From contig CAKTHE010000008.1 in the NCBI GenBank assembly GCA_934563745.1, positions 13,542 through 77,541 of the forward strand: a DNA stretch of 64,000 nucleotides, given 5' to 3'. The stretch is from an uncultured Dysosmobacter sp. (GTDB taxonomy: Bacteria > Bacillota > Clostridia > Oscillospirales > Oscillospiraceae). The notes under the pieces are model-generated. The model saw nothing but the letters and a program-made list of their open reading frames with translations. It made no database searches and had not been told where the DNA came from. The translations under genes and the position numbers were made by a program. This document shows positions 49,668 through 58,196 of the stretch, piece by piece (position 1 is the stretch's first letter; each line of letters opens with the position of its first letter).

Positions 49668-50582
49668 TCAGCCGTTCCGGGCAGCCAGCTGATAGTTGGC
49701 GACGCCGATATCCACGGCGACCGCATCCACAACGCCGGACTCCAGGTTCATGAATGCCGTGTTGTAATCGGGCGTCTGCTCCAGGGAGGCAAAGCTGGCA
49801 GCCAGCTTCAGGTTTGCATCGTTGCTGCCGTCGCCGGGATCGTCGGTCAGAGCCGTCAGGGCAGAGGAGCCGGACTGGGTGATCACGTTCTTGCCGGCCA
49901 GATCCTCCAGGGAGGCAATGCCGGAATCCGCGGTGACCACGATCATGATGGAGTTATCAACGTAGGGCCCGACCCAGGTATATGCATCTTCCCGGCCGGT
50001 CATGGTCATGCCGTTCCAGATCACATCAATGTTGCCGGAATCCAGCTCCATATCCTTGGAGTCCCAATCGATGGGCTGCAGGTTCAGCGTCCAGCCCAGG
50101 CGGCTGCACACCTCGGTAGCCAGGTCGATATCATAGCCGACATAGTCGCCGTTGTCATCCTTGTAGCCGTAGGGGGGATATTCCGCGTCAAAGCCAAGGG
50201 TCAAAGAGCTGCGTCCGGTATCCTCCGGAATCTCCTCCGTGCCCTCCGGCGTGGAGACGGCGGCGCTGTCATAGCAACTCATATCCGCAAGACCCCATTT
50301 TTCCGTGATCTGTGCGAAGGTGCCATCCTGATACATCTCATCCAAAACACCCTTGATCGTGCTGGCCAGAGCCGTGTTGCCCTTTTTGAAGGCGATGCCA
50401 TACTGCTCGGTGGAAACCGGAGTGTCCAGCATGACGAACTTCACGCCATCGGACCCGGCACCGCCGGAAGAAGCTGCAGAGCTTCCGGACCCGGAAGCGG
50501 AACCGGAATTTCCGCATGCGACAAGAGAGAGCATCATAACGGCTGCGCTGAGCAGGGCCATCCATTTCTTTGCATTTTTCAT
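49668..50582 (-). CDS. Circularly permuted amino-acid binding lipoprotein
   Basis: Substrate-binding lipoprotein of the amino-acid ABC transporter (304 residues from ATG 50582, GGAGG 8 bases upstream). It has a lipoprotein signal (LSLVACGNSG) and a Ser/Gly linker. The order of the SBP_bac_3 domain is unusual. Residues about 45-105 (FVMLDTPVSTEQYGIAFKKG to ITEKWGLADMS) are what normally forms the C-terminus. An acidic linker follows, then the normal N-terminal start LTLGFDAEYPPYGYKDDNG, and the protein ends at DAVAVDIGVANYQLAARNG, where the first block would normally continue. This is a circular permutation; ligand unknown. Confidence 0.9.
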   Translation of the reverse strand: MKNAKKWMALLSAAVMMLSLVACGNSGSASGSGSSAASSGGAGSDGVKFVMLDTPVSTEQYGIAFKKGNTALASTIKGVLDEMYQDGTFAQITEKWGLADMSCYDSAAVSTPEGTEEIPEDTGRSSLTLGFDAEYPPYGYKDDNGDYVGYDIDLATEVCSRLGWTLNLQPIDWDSKDMELDSGNIDVIWNGMTMTGREDAYTWVGPYVDNSIMIVVTADSGIASLEDLAGKNVITQSGSSALTALTDDPGDGSNDANLKLAASFASLEQTPDYNTAFMNLESGVVDAVAVDIGVANYQLAARNG

Positions 50583-50627
50583 CTTCAATTCCTCCAGACA
50601 AGCGTTTCGCTCATTTAATTCGCTATC

Positions 50628-50656
50628 AGTCTACCATACTAAAGTGCACATGTAAA
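50628..50656 (-). promoter_or_regulatory. Predicted sigma-A promoter of the ABC operon
   Basis: On the minus strand TTTACA and TAGACT with a 17-base spacer, 46 bases before the binding-protein start. Confidence 0.6.
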
Positions 50657-50739
50657 TACGTGTTTTTCCAAAAAGAAGCCGAATTTCAGAAACGTATTTT
50701 ATCGAATTTTCACAAAGACGTCCCGGGAAAGGGGGCCTG

Positions 50740-50769
50740 TCATACTTCCCCGGTGCGATTCATATACCT
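50740..50769 (+). promoter_or_regulatory. Predicted sigma-E promoter of spoIVA
   Basis: TCATACTT and CATATACCT with about 14 bases between the -35 CATACT and the -10 CATATA, the spacing and -10 of sigma-E promoters. spoIVA is sigma-E dependent in Bacillus. The whole 306-base gap 50583-50888 holds only this site and the divergent promoter. Confidence 0.65.
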
Positions 50770-50888
50770 ATACCAAATGGATCCGGACGGCGGAGAGAGC
50801 TTGAATGAAAAGAAAACGATGCGGCACGGGCTGGATCAAGCCACAGAGCGACGGATCGGATGCAGGGCCGCGGCAAGGGAGGAATACG

Positions 50889-52367
50889 ATGACCAACGCA
50901 GACATTTACCAAAACATAGCGACCCGGACAGCCGGCGATATTTACATTGGTGTTGTGGGACCGGTCCGCACGGGCAAATCGACCTTTATCAAGCGTTTTA
51001 TGGAGACGCAGGTTATTCCGAACATTGAAAATGTTTACCGCAAGGAGCGGGCGCGGGATGAGCTTCCGCAAAGCGGCTCCGGACGAACCATTATGACCGC
51101 AGAACCGAAATTTGTCCCGGAGGAGGCGGCGCAGATCCAGCTGGGCGACGGCGCCGCGTTTTCCGTGCGCCTGATCGACTGCGTGGGCTATATGGTCCGG
51201 GGGGCGATCGGTCAGATGGAGAATGACCAGCCCCGCATGGTCACAACGCCGTGGTTTGATCATGAGATCCCCATGACGGAAGCGGCGGAGCTGGGGACCC
51301 GCAAGGTGATTCGGGAGCACTCGACCATCGGGATCGTGATCACAACGGACGGAAGTGTGGCCGAGATCCCGCGGGAGGATTACCTGGAAGCGGAGGACCG
51401 CGTGATCCGGGAGCTGCAGTCGCTGGGGAAGCCGTTTATCGTGCTGCTCAACTCCGCAGATCCGCAGTCGGAACGGGCACAGTCCATCAGCCGGGACATT
51501 GCCGCGCGGTATGAGGTGCGCTGCATGCCGGTGAATTGCCTGGAGCTGGGGGAGTCGGATGTCTCCGAAATCCTCAAGGCGGTTCTGTACGAGTTCCCCA
51601 TGCAGGAGCTGGATCTGTTTTTACCGCCCTGGGTGGATGCGCTTCCGACGGCGCATCCCATTAAAAACGGGCTTTATGCGGCGGTGCGGGAGCACGCCGC
51701 CCAGCTCCATCACATCCGGGAGGTGGATGGAGTGGTCGCGGCGCTGAGCGGCTGCGAAAATATCAGCTCCGCCGCGGTGTCCGGCATTGACCTGGGGACC
51801 GGGATTGCCCGGGTGGAGCTGCGGCTGCCCAGGGAGCTTTTTTACCGGACACTTTCCGAGCAGTCCGGCTTCCGCGTGGCGGATGACGGGGACCTGATCA
51901 GCCTTCTGACCCAGCTGGCCCGGGTCAAGGCGGAGTACGACAAGGTGGAGCAGGCCCTGCACGATGTGCGGGAGACCGGCTATGGCATCGTTGTGCCCGG
52001 CATTGAGGATCTTCATCTGGAGGAGCCGGAGATCATGAAGCAGGGCGGGCGCTACGGCGTCCGGCTGAAGGCCAGCGCCCCGTCGATCCACATGATCCGC
52101 GCGGATATTGAGACGGCGGTTTCACCCATTGTAGGCAATGAAAAGCAATCGGAGGATATGGTCAACTATCTGCTGCAGGAATTTGAAGGAGATACCAGCA
52201 AGATCTGGCAGTCCAACATTTTCGGAAGAAGCTTCCACGAGCTGGTAAACGAGGATCTGCAGAATAAGCTTCAGCGTATGCCGGAGGATGCGCGCAAAAA
52301 GCTGCAGGAGGCCCTGACCCGCATTATCAACGAGGGCAGCGGCGGCCTGATCTGCATCATTCTTTAA
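50889..52367 (+). CDS. spoIVA: Spore coat morphogenetic ATPase SpoIVA
   Basis: ATPase that forms the basement layer of the spore coat on the mother-cell side of the outer forespore membrane. The 492-residue length equals that of Bacillus SpoIVA. The Walker A motif GPVRTGKST is at residues 24-32, and the protein ends with the conserved LICIIL-type tail. The ATG at 50889 has GGGAGG 7 bases upstream; the open frame before it is not family sequence. SpoVM, its membrane anchor, is encoded 4.4 kb upstream. Confidence 0.97.
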   Translation: MTNADIYQNIATRTAGDIYIGVVGPVRTGKSTFIKRFMETQVIPNIENVYRKERARDELPQSGSGRTIMTAEPKFVPEEAAQIQLGDGAAFSVRLIDCVGYMVRGAIGQMENDQPRMVTTPWFDHEIPMTEAAELGTRKVIREHSTIGIVITTDGSVAEIPREDYLEAEDRVIRELQSLGKPFIVLLNSADPQSERAQSISRDIAARYEVRCMPVNCLELGESDVSEILKAVLYEFPMQELDLFLPPWVDALPTAHPIKNGLYAAVREHAAQLHHIREVDGVVAALSGCENISSAAVSGIDLGTGIARVELRLPRELFYRTLSEQSGFRVADDGDLISLLTQLARVKAEYDKVEQALHDVRETGYGIVVPGIEDLHLEEPEIMKQGGRYGVRLKASAPSIHMIRADIETAVSPIVGNEKQSEDMVNYLLQEFEGDTSKIWQSNIFGRSFHELVNEDLQNKLQRMPEDARKKLQEALTRIINEGSGGLICIIL

Positions 52368-52407
52368 CGATCCGGCAGGGATGTTTATAAAAAGCACGGT
52401 GGGATCG

Positions 52408-52439
52408 ATTTGCCGGAGGCTTGCAGGCCTCCGGCAAAT
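52408..52439 (+). terminator. Stem-loop after spoIVA
   Basis: Perfect 13-bp stem ATTTGCCGGAGGC / GCCTCCGGCAAAT with a 6-base loop but no T-run. TTGCAG in its loop and TAACAT after it, with a 17-base spacer, could form a promoter for coaX. Confidence 0.55.
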
Positions 52440-52487
52440 ATGTTAACATAGATAAAAAACAACGGACACAAAAGAGGAGGCGCTTGT

Positions 52488-53258
52488 ATGCTGCTTGCCA
52501 TTGATGTTGGAAATTCCAACACCTCAGTGGGCTTGTTTGATCAAAACCGACAGCTGCTGTTTTTGGCGGCGCTGGATACGGACAGCCGGAAGACGGCGGA
52601 CCAGATCAGCGTGGATCTGATCAACCTTTTTTCTCTGTATCACTATCATATTTCGGATTTGACGGATTCCATCTTCTGCAGTGTGGTCCCCCCCTTAAAT
52701 TTCATGATGGAAAAAGCCCTGACCCGCCTGTTGGGAAAGCCGCCCATGATCGTGGGTCCCGGCGTCCGCACGGGGCTGAATATCCGTACCGAAATCCAGT
52801 CGCAGCTGGGGGCCGACATTGTGGCGGACGCGGTGGCCGCGCTGGAAAAATACCCGGCGCCGATTATTACCATTGATATGGGGACGGCGACCTCCATCAG
52901 CCTGATCGGGGAGGGACGTACTTACGAGGGCGGGCTGCTCTATCCCGGGGTCAATGTCTCGCTGGATGCGCTCTCCAGGCGGGCGGCGCAGCTTCCGGAC
53001 ATTTCCCTGCAGCACCCGAAGGCGCTGATTGGGAAGAACACGGAGGACTGCATGCGGTCCGGCATTGTCTACGGGACGGCTGGCATGCTGGACGGCATCA
53101 TCGACCGGATCCGGGGCATGTTCCCGCGGAAGGAATTTTCCGTGGTTGCCACCGGCGGAAACGCCCCGGTCATTGTGCGCTACTGCCGGAATCCCATTGT
53201 TTATGACAAATATCTTCTGATGGAGGGCCTGTGGGCGATCCACCAGAAAAACCGCTGA
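52488..53258 (+). CDS. coaX: Type III pantothenate kinase
   Basis: First enzyme of CoA synthesis, of the CoaX type that is not inhibited by CoA. The 256-residue protein starts LLAIDVGNSNTSVGLFD (phosphate-binding loop) and has IDMGTATSISLIGEGRTYEGG and VATGGNAPV. The start has GAGGAGG 8 bases upstream. It stands alone before a strong two-way terminator. Confidence 0.96.
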   Translation: MLLAIDVGNSNTSVGLFDQNRQLLFLAALDTDSRKTADQISVDLINLFSLYHYHISDLTDSIFCSVVPPLNFMMEKALTRLLGKPPMIVGPGVRTGLNIRTEIQSQLGADIVADAVAALEKYPAPIITIDMGTATSISLIGEGRTYEGGLLYPGVNVSLDALSRRAAQLPDISLQHPKALIGKNTEDCMRSGIVYGTAGMLDGIIDRIRGMFPRKEFSVVATGGNAPVIVRYCRNPIVYDKYLLMEGLWAIHQKNR

Positions 53259-53265
53259 AACTAAA

Positions 53266-53301
53266 AAAACGGACCTGCACAAAACTGTGCAGGTCCGTTT
53301 T
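53266..53301. terminator. Bidirectional terminator, coaX / pfp
   Basis: Perfect 15-bp stem AAAACGGACCTGCAC / GTGCAGGTCCGTTTT with a 6-base loop and A/T tracts on both sides, between two convergent genes. Confidence 0.92.
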
Positions 53302-53340
53302 CTAAATCTGAAAAAGAAACGCTGCCCGCTCCGGTGCGGA

Positions 53341-54588
53341 TCACACCCCGGAGGCCAGGACCTTTTTCAGCCTGGCAAAACGGGGCAGGGAATCCTGCTT
53401 CGGCAAAGCCGGCTCTCCCTGGATCAGGGGCAGGACGTAATCGATCATCGGCTGAAGGACGCCGTTGCCGTCTGCATTGATCCACTCCTGGGGGACTTTC
53501 TGCTCTGCGTTGGCGACGTCCGTCAGATCCACCAGCTTGGTGCGGCACAGATAGCGGCCGTCCCGCTCACCGCGCTCAAAGGCGATCATCTTGTCCGTAA
53601 TGCCGTTGACCGCGTTTTCAACAGCGGCTTTTCCGGCCATGCATGCCTCTTCAATGTCGGTTTCCGAGGCAAGATGCGCGCCGCAGCGCTGCAGCAGGGA
53701 AAGCTCGATCCCCCGGACCTTGATCCCGCCCAGGCGTTCTTTGACCACCGCGGCCAATAGGGAGGCAAGCCCGCCCAGCTGGGCATGGCCAAAGCCGTCT
53801 GTTGCGGAGGTTTTTGCCTCCGAGACAAAAGAGCCGTCTGCATAATGGATCCCTTCGGAAACGGCGACCATGCAGTTTCCCTTTTCCCGGTAGACCCGCT
53901 CCACGTCCGCAAGGAAGCGCTCCATATCAAAATCACGCTCCGGCAGATAGATCAGGTCCGGACCGGCACCGTAAGCCGTGGCCATAGCGGAAGCGGCCGT
54001 CAGCCAGCCCGCGTGGCGGCCCATGATCTCCATGATCACGACCATGCCGGTGTCATAGACGCGGGCATCCTGATAAACCTCCATGCAGGAGGTGGCGATG
54101 TATTTGGCGGCGCTGGCATAACCGGGACAGTGATCCGTCCCGAACAGGTCATTGTCGATGGTTTTCGGCACCCCCACGACCCGGCAGGCATACCCGACCT
54201 TCTGCATGTATTTGGAGATCTTGTTGCAGGTATCCATAGAGTCGTTTCCGCCGTTATAGAAGAAGTACCGTACGTCGTATTTCCGGAAAATCTCCAGGAT
54301 ACGCCGATAATCCGTATCGTCCGCATCCGGGTCGGCAAGTTTATAGCGGCAGGATCCCAGCGCAGAGGCCGGCGTATACTTCAAAAGACGCAGCTCCTCC
54401 GGATCCTCCCGGGACATGTCAAAAAGGCGGTCGTTCAAAACACCTTTGATTCCGTGCTCCGCTCCCAATACGCGGGTGATGGAGGGGCTGCTCAGCGCTG
54501 CGGAGATCACACCGTAGGCGCTGGCGTTGATGACGGAAGTGGGGCCGCCGGACTGGCCGAAAATACAGGCACCTTTCAGTTCGCTCAT
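53341..54588 (-). CDS. pfp: Phosphofructokinase, diphosphate-dependent type
   Basis: Phosphorylates fructose 6-phosphate, probably with pyrophosphate. The 415-residue protein has FGQSGGPTSVINAS, the motif GGNDSMDT at the phosphoryl-donor site, and PKTIDND, whose Lys marks PPi-dependent enzymes (ATP enzymes have PGTIDND). The donor motif is GGNDS instead of the usual PPi-type GGDDT. MGRHAGWLTAASA is also conserved. ATG 54588 has GGAG 6 bases upstream. Divergent from fba, so both glycolytic genes share a control region. Confidence 0.9.
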   Translation of the reverse strand: MSELKGACIFGQSGGPTSVINASAYGVISAALSSPSITRVLGAEHGIKGVLNDRLFDMSREDPEELRLLKYTPASALGSCRYKLADPDADDTDYRRILEIFRKYDVRYFFYNGGNDSMDTCNKISKYMQKVGYACRVVGVPKTIDNDLFGTDHCPGYASAAKYIATSCMEVYQDARVYDTGMVVIMEIMGRHAGWLTAASAMATAYGAGPDLIYLPERDFDMERFLADVERVYREKGNCMVAVSEGIHYADGSFVSEAKTSATDGFGHAQLGGLASLLAAVVKERLGGIKVRGIELSLLQRCGAHLASETDIEEACMAGKAAVENAVNGITDKMIAFERGERDGRYLCRTKLVDLTDVANAEQKVPQEWINADGNGVLQPMIDYVLPLIQGEPALPKQDSLPRFARLKKVLASGV

Positions 54589-54656
54589 AAAAATCTCCAT
54601 TCTGCCGCTTTCGCACATTTGCATAGTTTTTCCAGTCTGACACAGCGGCTGAGTTC

Positions 54657-54685
54657 ATCATAGCATCGGAAAAATCAAATGTAAA
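54657..54685 (-). promoter_or_regulatory. Predicted sigma-A promoter of pfp
   Basis: On the minus strand TTTACA and TATGAT separated by 17 bases, about 70 bases before pfp. It lies back to back with the fba promoter. Confidence 0.65.
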
Positions 54686-54688
54686 TAC

Positions 54689-54716
54689 TTGCAATTATCT
54701 TTCGTTGTGGTATGCT
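54689..54716 (+). promoter_or_regulatory. Predicted sigma-A promoter of fba
   Basis: TTGCAA and TATGCT separated by 16 bases, about 105 bases before fba. Confidence 0.6.
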
Positions 54717-54821
54717 GAATGCAGATGCAGAAGGCCGGGGTGCCGGGGCGTCTCCTGCGGGGGACGGGCAGCTGCGGCGCTTTGTCCGGCGGATCAATTT
54801 TATGTATGGGAGATGACGTTT

Positions 54822-55790
54822 ATGCCGTTGGTAACCACACAGGAAATGTTTGCAAAGGCGTACGAGGGCGGCTACGCAATCGGGGCTTTCAATGTCAATA
54901 ATATGGAGATCGTCCAGGGCATTACCGAGGCGGCCCGGGATCTGGAGGCACCCTTGATCCTGCAGGTATCGAAGGGGGCGCGGGCCTATGCCAATCATAC
55001 GTATCTGGTCAAGCTGGTGGAGGCTGCCGTGATCGAGTGTCCGCAGGTGCCCATTGCGCTGCACCTGGATCACGGTCCGGATTTTGAAACCTGCAAATCC
55101 TGCATTGACGGCGGGTTTACCTCGGTGATGATCGACGCTTCCGGCAAGCCTTTTGAAGAGAACATCGCCATTACCCGCAAGGTCGTGGAATACGCGCACG
55201 ACCACGGCGTTGTGGTGGAGGCGGAGCTGGGCACGCTGGCCGGCATTGAAGATGAAGTAAAGGTCGCGGCCCATGAGGCATCCTACACCCGCCCGGAAGA
55301 GGTGGAGGAGTTTGTGGCAAAGACCGGCTGCGATTCGTTGGCCATCGCCATTGGCACCAGCCACGGCGCCTATAAGTTCAAGCCCGAGCAGTGTACCCGG
55401 AACGCGGATGGCGTTCTGGTTCCCCCTCCGCTGCGCTTTGACGTGCTTGACGAGGTTTCCAAGCGTCTGCCCGGATTCCCCATTGTTCTGCACGGCTCCT
55501 CTTCGGTGCCGCAGGAATTTGTGAAGAAGATCAACCAGTACGGCGGGAATATGCCGGACGCCGTGGGCGTTCCGGAGGAGCAGCTGCGCCAGGCAGCCCG
55601 CAGCGCGGTGTGCAAGATCAACATTGACTCGGACCTGCGCCTTGCCATGACGGCTTCGATCCGCGAATACATGGCGCTTCATCCGGCGGATTTCGATCCC
55701 CGGCAGTATCTGAAGCCGGCCCGGGCGGCGATCAAAGAGATGGTTGCCCATAAGATCGTGGATGTCCTGGGCTGCGATCACAAGATCTGA
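54822..55790 (+). CDS. fba: Class II fructose-1,6-bisphosphate aldolase
   Basis: Zinc-dependent aldolase of glycolysis and gluconeogenesis. The 322-residue protein has LHLDHGPDFETCKSCIDGG (Asp and His at the metal site), VVEAELGTLAGIED, IGTSHGAYKF and VLHGSSSVP, all typical. The ATG at 54822 has GGGAGA about 10 bases upstream; the open frame before it is not family sequence. It is divergent from pfp. Confidence 0.96.
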   Translation: MPLVTTQEMFAKAYEGGYAIGAFNVNNMEIVQGITEAARDLEAPLILQVSKGARAYANHTYLVKLVEAAVIECPQVPIALHLDHGPDFETCKSCIDGGFTSVMIDASGKPFEENIAITRKVVEYAHDHGVVVEAELGTLAGIEDEVKVAAHEASYTRPEEVEEFVAKTGCDSLAIAIGTSHGAYKFKPEQCTRNADGVLVPPPLRFDVLDEVSKRLPGFPIVLHGSSSVPQEFVKKINQYGGNMPDAVGVPEEQLRQAARSAVCKINIDSDLRLAMTASIREYMALHPADFDPRQYLKPARAAIKEMVAHKIVDVLGCDHKI

Positions 55791-55801
55791 TTGGAAAACG
55801 G

Positions 55802-55838
55802 AAAAGCGTGCACGGCCGGAATGGCCGTGCACGCTTTT
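55802..55838 (+). terminator. Rho-independent terminator of fba
   Basis: Perfect 16-bp stem AAAAGCGTGCACGGCC / GGCCGTGCACGCTTTT with a 5-base loop and a run of eight T residues. Confidence 0.95.
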
Positions 55839-55903
55839 TTTTCGGGACGCGGCAGCCTCCTGCGGCATAGGCTGAAGATAAGACGGCAGGAGAGGAGAAT
55901 TTT

Positions 55904-56407
55904 ATGCGTTTTTCTGAGAGCTACGATCGGCGGGCTGCCGTGCTGTACGCGCACGAGTGGGCGTTTGGAAGAAATCCGCGCTTTTACGACTATGAAAAGA
56001 TCGGGGGAGACTGTACGAATTTTGCTTCCCAATGCCTGTTTGCCGGAGCCGGGATCATGAATTTCACACCGACATTCGGCTGGTATTACATCGATGCCAA
56101 CCAAAAGGCTCCGGCCTGGACCGGCGTTGTCTATTTATATGACTACCTATGCAGAAAGACGCCCTCCGTGGGGCCGACGGCCCGGGAGGTGCCGCTTTCA
56201 GACCTTCAGCCCGGGGATCTTGTACAACTTTCCTTCGATGGGGAAACCTATCACCATACGCCGGTCGTGGTACAGGCCGCCCATGCTGCCGCACCGGAGA
56301 AGGTGCTGCTGGCGGCGCATAGCTATGACGCCGATAACCGACCGCTTTCCACATATCCGTATCAAAAGCTGCGCTGCCTGCATATCGAGGGGGTAATTCT
56401 TCCGTGA
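55904..56407 (+). CDS. Amidase-domain (PF12671-like) protein
   Basis: A 167-residue single-domain protein of the putative amidase family (Amidase_6). It starts YDRRAAVLYAHEWAFGRNP and has GGDCTNFASQCLFAGAG with the likely catalytic Cys, then LQPGDLVQLSFDG and HHTPVVV with the likely His. No signal peptide is seen, although relatives are often secreted; several are spore-associated. The start has GGAGAGGAG 8 bases upstream. Substrate unknown, probably peptidoglycan peptides. Confidence 0.83.
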   Translation: MRFSESYDRRAAVLYAHEWAFGRNPRFYDYEKIGGDCTNFASQCLFAGAGIMNFTPTFGWYYIDANQKAPAWTGVVYLYDYLCRKTPSVGPTAREVPLSDLQPGDLVQLSFDGETYHHTPVVVQAAHAAAPEKVLLAAHSYDADNRPLSTYPYQKLRCLHIEGVILP

Positions 56408-56414
56408 GCGTCCA

Positions 56415-56443
56415 TTGAAAAGGAGTTTGCACTGTGTTATACT
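56415..56443 (+). promoter_or_regulatory. Predicted sigma-A promoter of the SLH-GH18 gene
   Basis: TTGAAA and TATACT separated by 17 bases, 33 bases before the gene. Confidence 0.65.
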
Positions 56444-56476
56444 GGGGCCAACTTTTAAAAGGAGGGCTTCCGAAAG

Positions 56477-58126
56477 ATGAGAAAACGACTTGCGATCGTC
56501 CTGTGTGCGGTGCTGCTGGCTTTGTCTGTCGAAGCTCCGGCTGCTTTCGCGGCAGGATACCGGGATGTTCCGGCGCAAAGCGCACTGAAAGAAGAGGTTG
56601 AAAAGGCCGGACGCTACGGATTGATGAACGGCTATTCGGCGGAGCTGTTTGGCTATGGCGATGCGGTGACCCGCGCCCAGTTTGCAACGGTTCTGAGCCG
56701 CATGATGGGCTGGACCGAGCCGGAGGAGCAGACACTTCCCGCTGCCATGGAGCTTCCTGAAACCCTTTCCGCTACATACCGCACAGCCATCAGCCGTGCG
56801 CTTGCCCATGACGTGGTGGATTCTGATGAGCCGTTTCGTCCCGGCGCGGCCATCACGCGGGGCGAGATGTCGGAAATGCTGGTGCGTGCCCTGGGTCTTA
56901 AAAGCGCGGCGGCGATGACCGCGCAGCTCTGGGCGGACCGGACCAGTGCCTACAGCGCGGCGCTGCCCTTCACCGATGTTTCGGGCAGCCGGGCGGGGTA
57001 CATCCTGATCGCTTACCAGATCGGAATGACCAAGGGAACGTCTGCCACCACATTTGCGCCCAATGCCACGGCGACCCGGGCCCAGGCGGCTGCCATGCTG
57101 GTGCGGATCTATGAAAAGCTCCACCCGGCGCAGCGGTGGAATCACGGCTTCTATGCCATTTCCTCCCACAACCAGATTGGCCTGAGCGCTCAGCTGAATG
57201 CGCTCAGTGCAGGCTGGAGCCGTATGAGCTGGGATGGGGAGACCGCCCTGCTTGCGACTACCAGCGCAAACGGAAATGAATATGCCGTCCCCAGCGGATA
57301 TGACGATGCGGTGCGTACCATCCGGGCCAACGGGGCGGAATTGAATCTCAGCGTATTTATGGACGCCTCCGGCGGTGTAAAGGAGCTTCTGGCCAGCGAG
57401 CAGGGCCGGGAAGAGGCGATCAATCAGATCCTTCAGGAGCTGACGGTTTCCTATCGCGCCCTGGGCGACAACCCTTATGACGGCGTAACCATCGACTTTG
57501 AGGGGCTGCGCAGCGCACAGAAGGCGGACTTCAATGCCTTCCTGGAATCCCTGAGCCGGCAGGTCCATGCGCTTGGAAAGAGCCTGTATGTCTGCGTTTC
57601 CCCGGTTTTAAGCGGCAGCTATTATGACGGATACGATTTCAAGACCATCGCAGGTCTGGCGGATCATGTCATTGTGATGGCCTATGACTACGACGCCCGG
57701 GACCTGAGTGCATATGTGGGCACGGAATATTACAAAACTGCGGCGCCGTCGCCTGTGGACCAGGTCTATTGGGGCCTGGAGACGGTCTGCGCAAAGGTCG
57801 GCAGTCCGGAAAACGTTTCTCTGGGCGTCAGCTTTAAGGCGGTCGCCTGGAAGATCGACGCGAACGGAAAGCTGCTGTCCGGAACGCCGGTGTATCCTTC
57901 CACCGAAACGGTGGCACAGCGTCTGCAGCAGGCCGATACGCAGCTGGGCTGGTCGGATACCTATCAGATGCCCTACGCCGTTTATACCACCCAGACAGGG
58001 GAGCGCTACTTCCTCTGGTATGAAAACGGACAAAGCCTGCAGGTAAAGGAAAACCTGGCCGCGCTTCTGGGGGCGGAAGGCGTATCCCTCTGGCGCCTGG
58101 GTCTGATCCCGGAGGGAGCCTTTTAA
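56477..58126 (+). CDS. Secreted SLH-domain glycoside hydrolase GH18
   Basis: A 549-residue exported protein with a signal peptide (LAIVLCAVLLALSVEAPAAFA) and three S-layer homology domains (about residues 28-70, 85-135 and 155-210; for example GYRDVPAQSA and ITRGEMSEMLVRAL) that bind it to wall polymers. A GH18 domain follows (about 225-545). The catalytic motif DGVTIDFEG is at 335-343, with the acid Glu at 342. Relatives include spore-cortex glucosaminidases of the YaaH/SleL group and chitinase-like enzymes. Substrate is probably peptidoglycan but not proven. Confidence 0.92.
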   Translation: MRKRLAIVLCAVLLALSVEAPAAFAAGYRDVPAQSALKEEVEKAGRYGLMNGYSAELFGYGDAVTRAQFATVLSRMMGWTEPEEQTLPAAMELPETLSATYRTAISRALAHDVVDSDEPFRPGAAITRGEMSEMLVRALGLKSAAAMTAQLWADRTSAYSAALPFTDVSGSRAGYILIAYQIGMTKGTSATTFAPNATATRAQAAAMLVRIYEKLHPAQRWNHGFYAISSHNQIGLSAQLNALSAGWSRMSWDGETALLATTSANGNEYAVPSGYDDAVRTIRANGAELNLSVFMDASGGVKELLASEQGREEAINQILQELTVSYRALGDNPYDGVTIDFEGLRSAQKADFNAFLESLSRQVHALGKSLYVCVSPVLSGSYYDGYDFKTIAGLADHVIVMAYDYDARDLSAYVGTEYYKTAAPSPVDQVYWGLETVCAKVGSPENVSLGVSFKAVAWKIDANGKLLSGTPVYPSTETVAQRLQQADTQLGWSDTYQMPYAVYTTQTGERYFLWYENGQSLQVKENLAALLGAEGVSLWRLGLIPEGAF

Positions 58127-58196
58127 AGGATTTTGGATGTTCTCCGGTTTTTCGGTCTGCAGCGCAAAGCGGGAGCATCCGAAAAAAGCGGAATAC

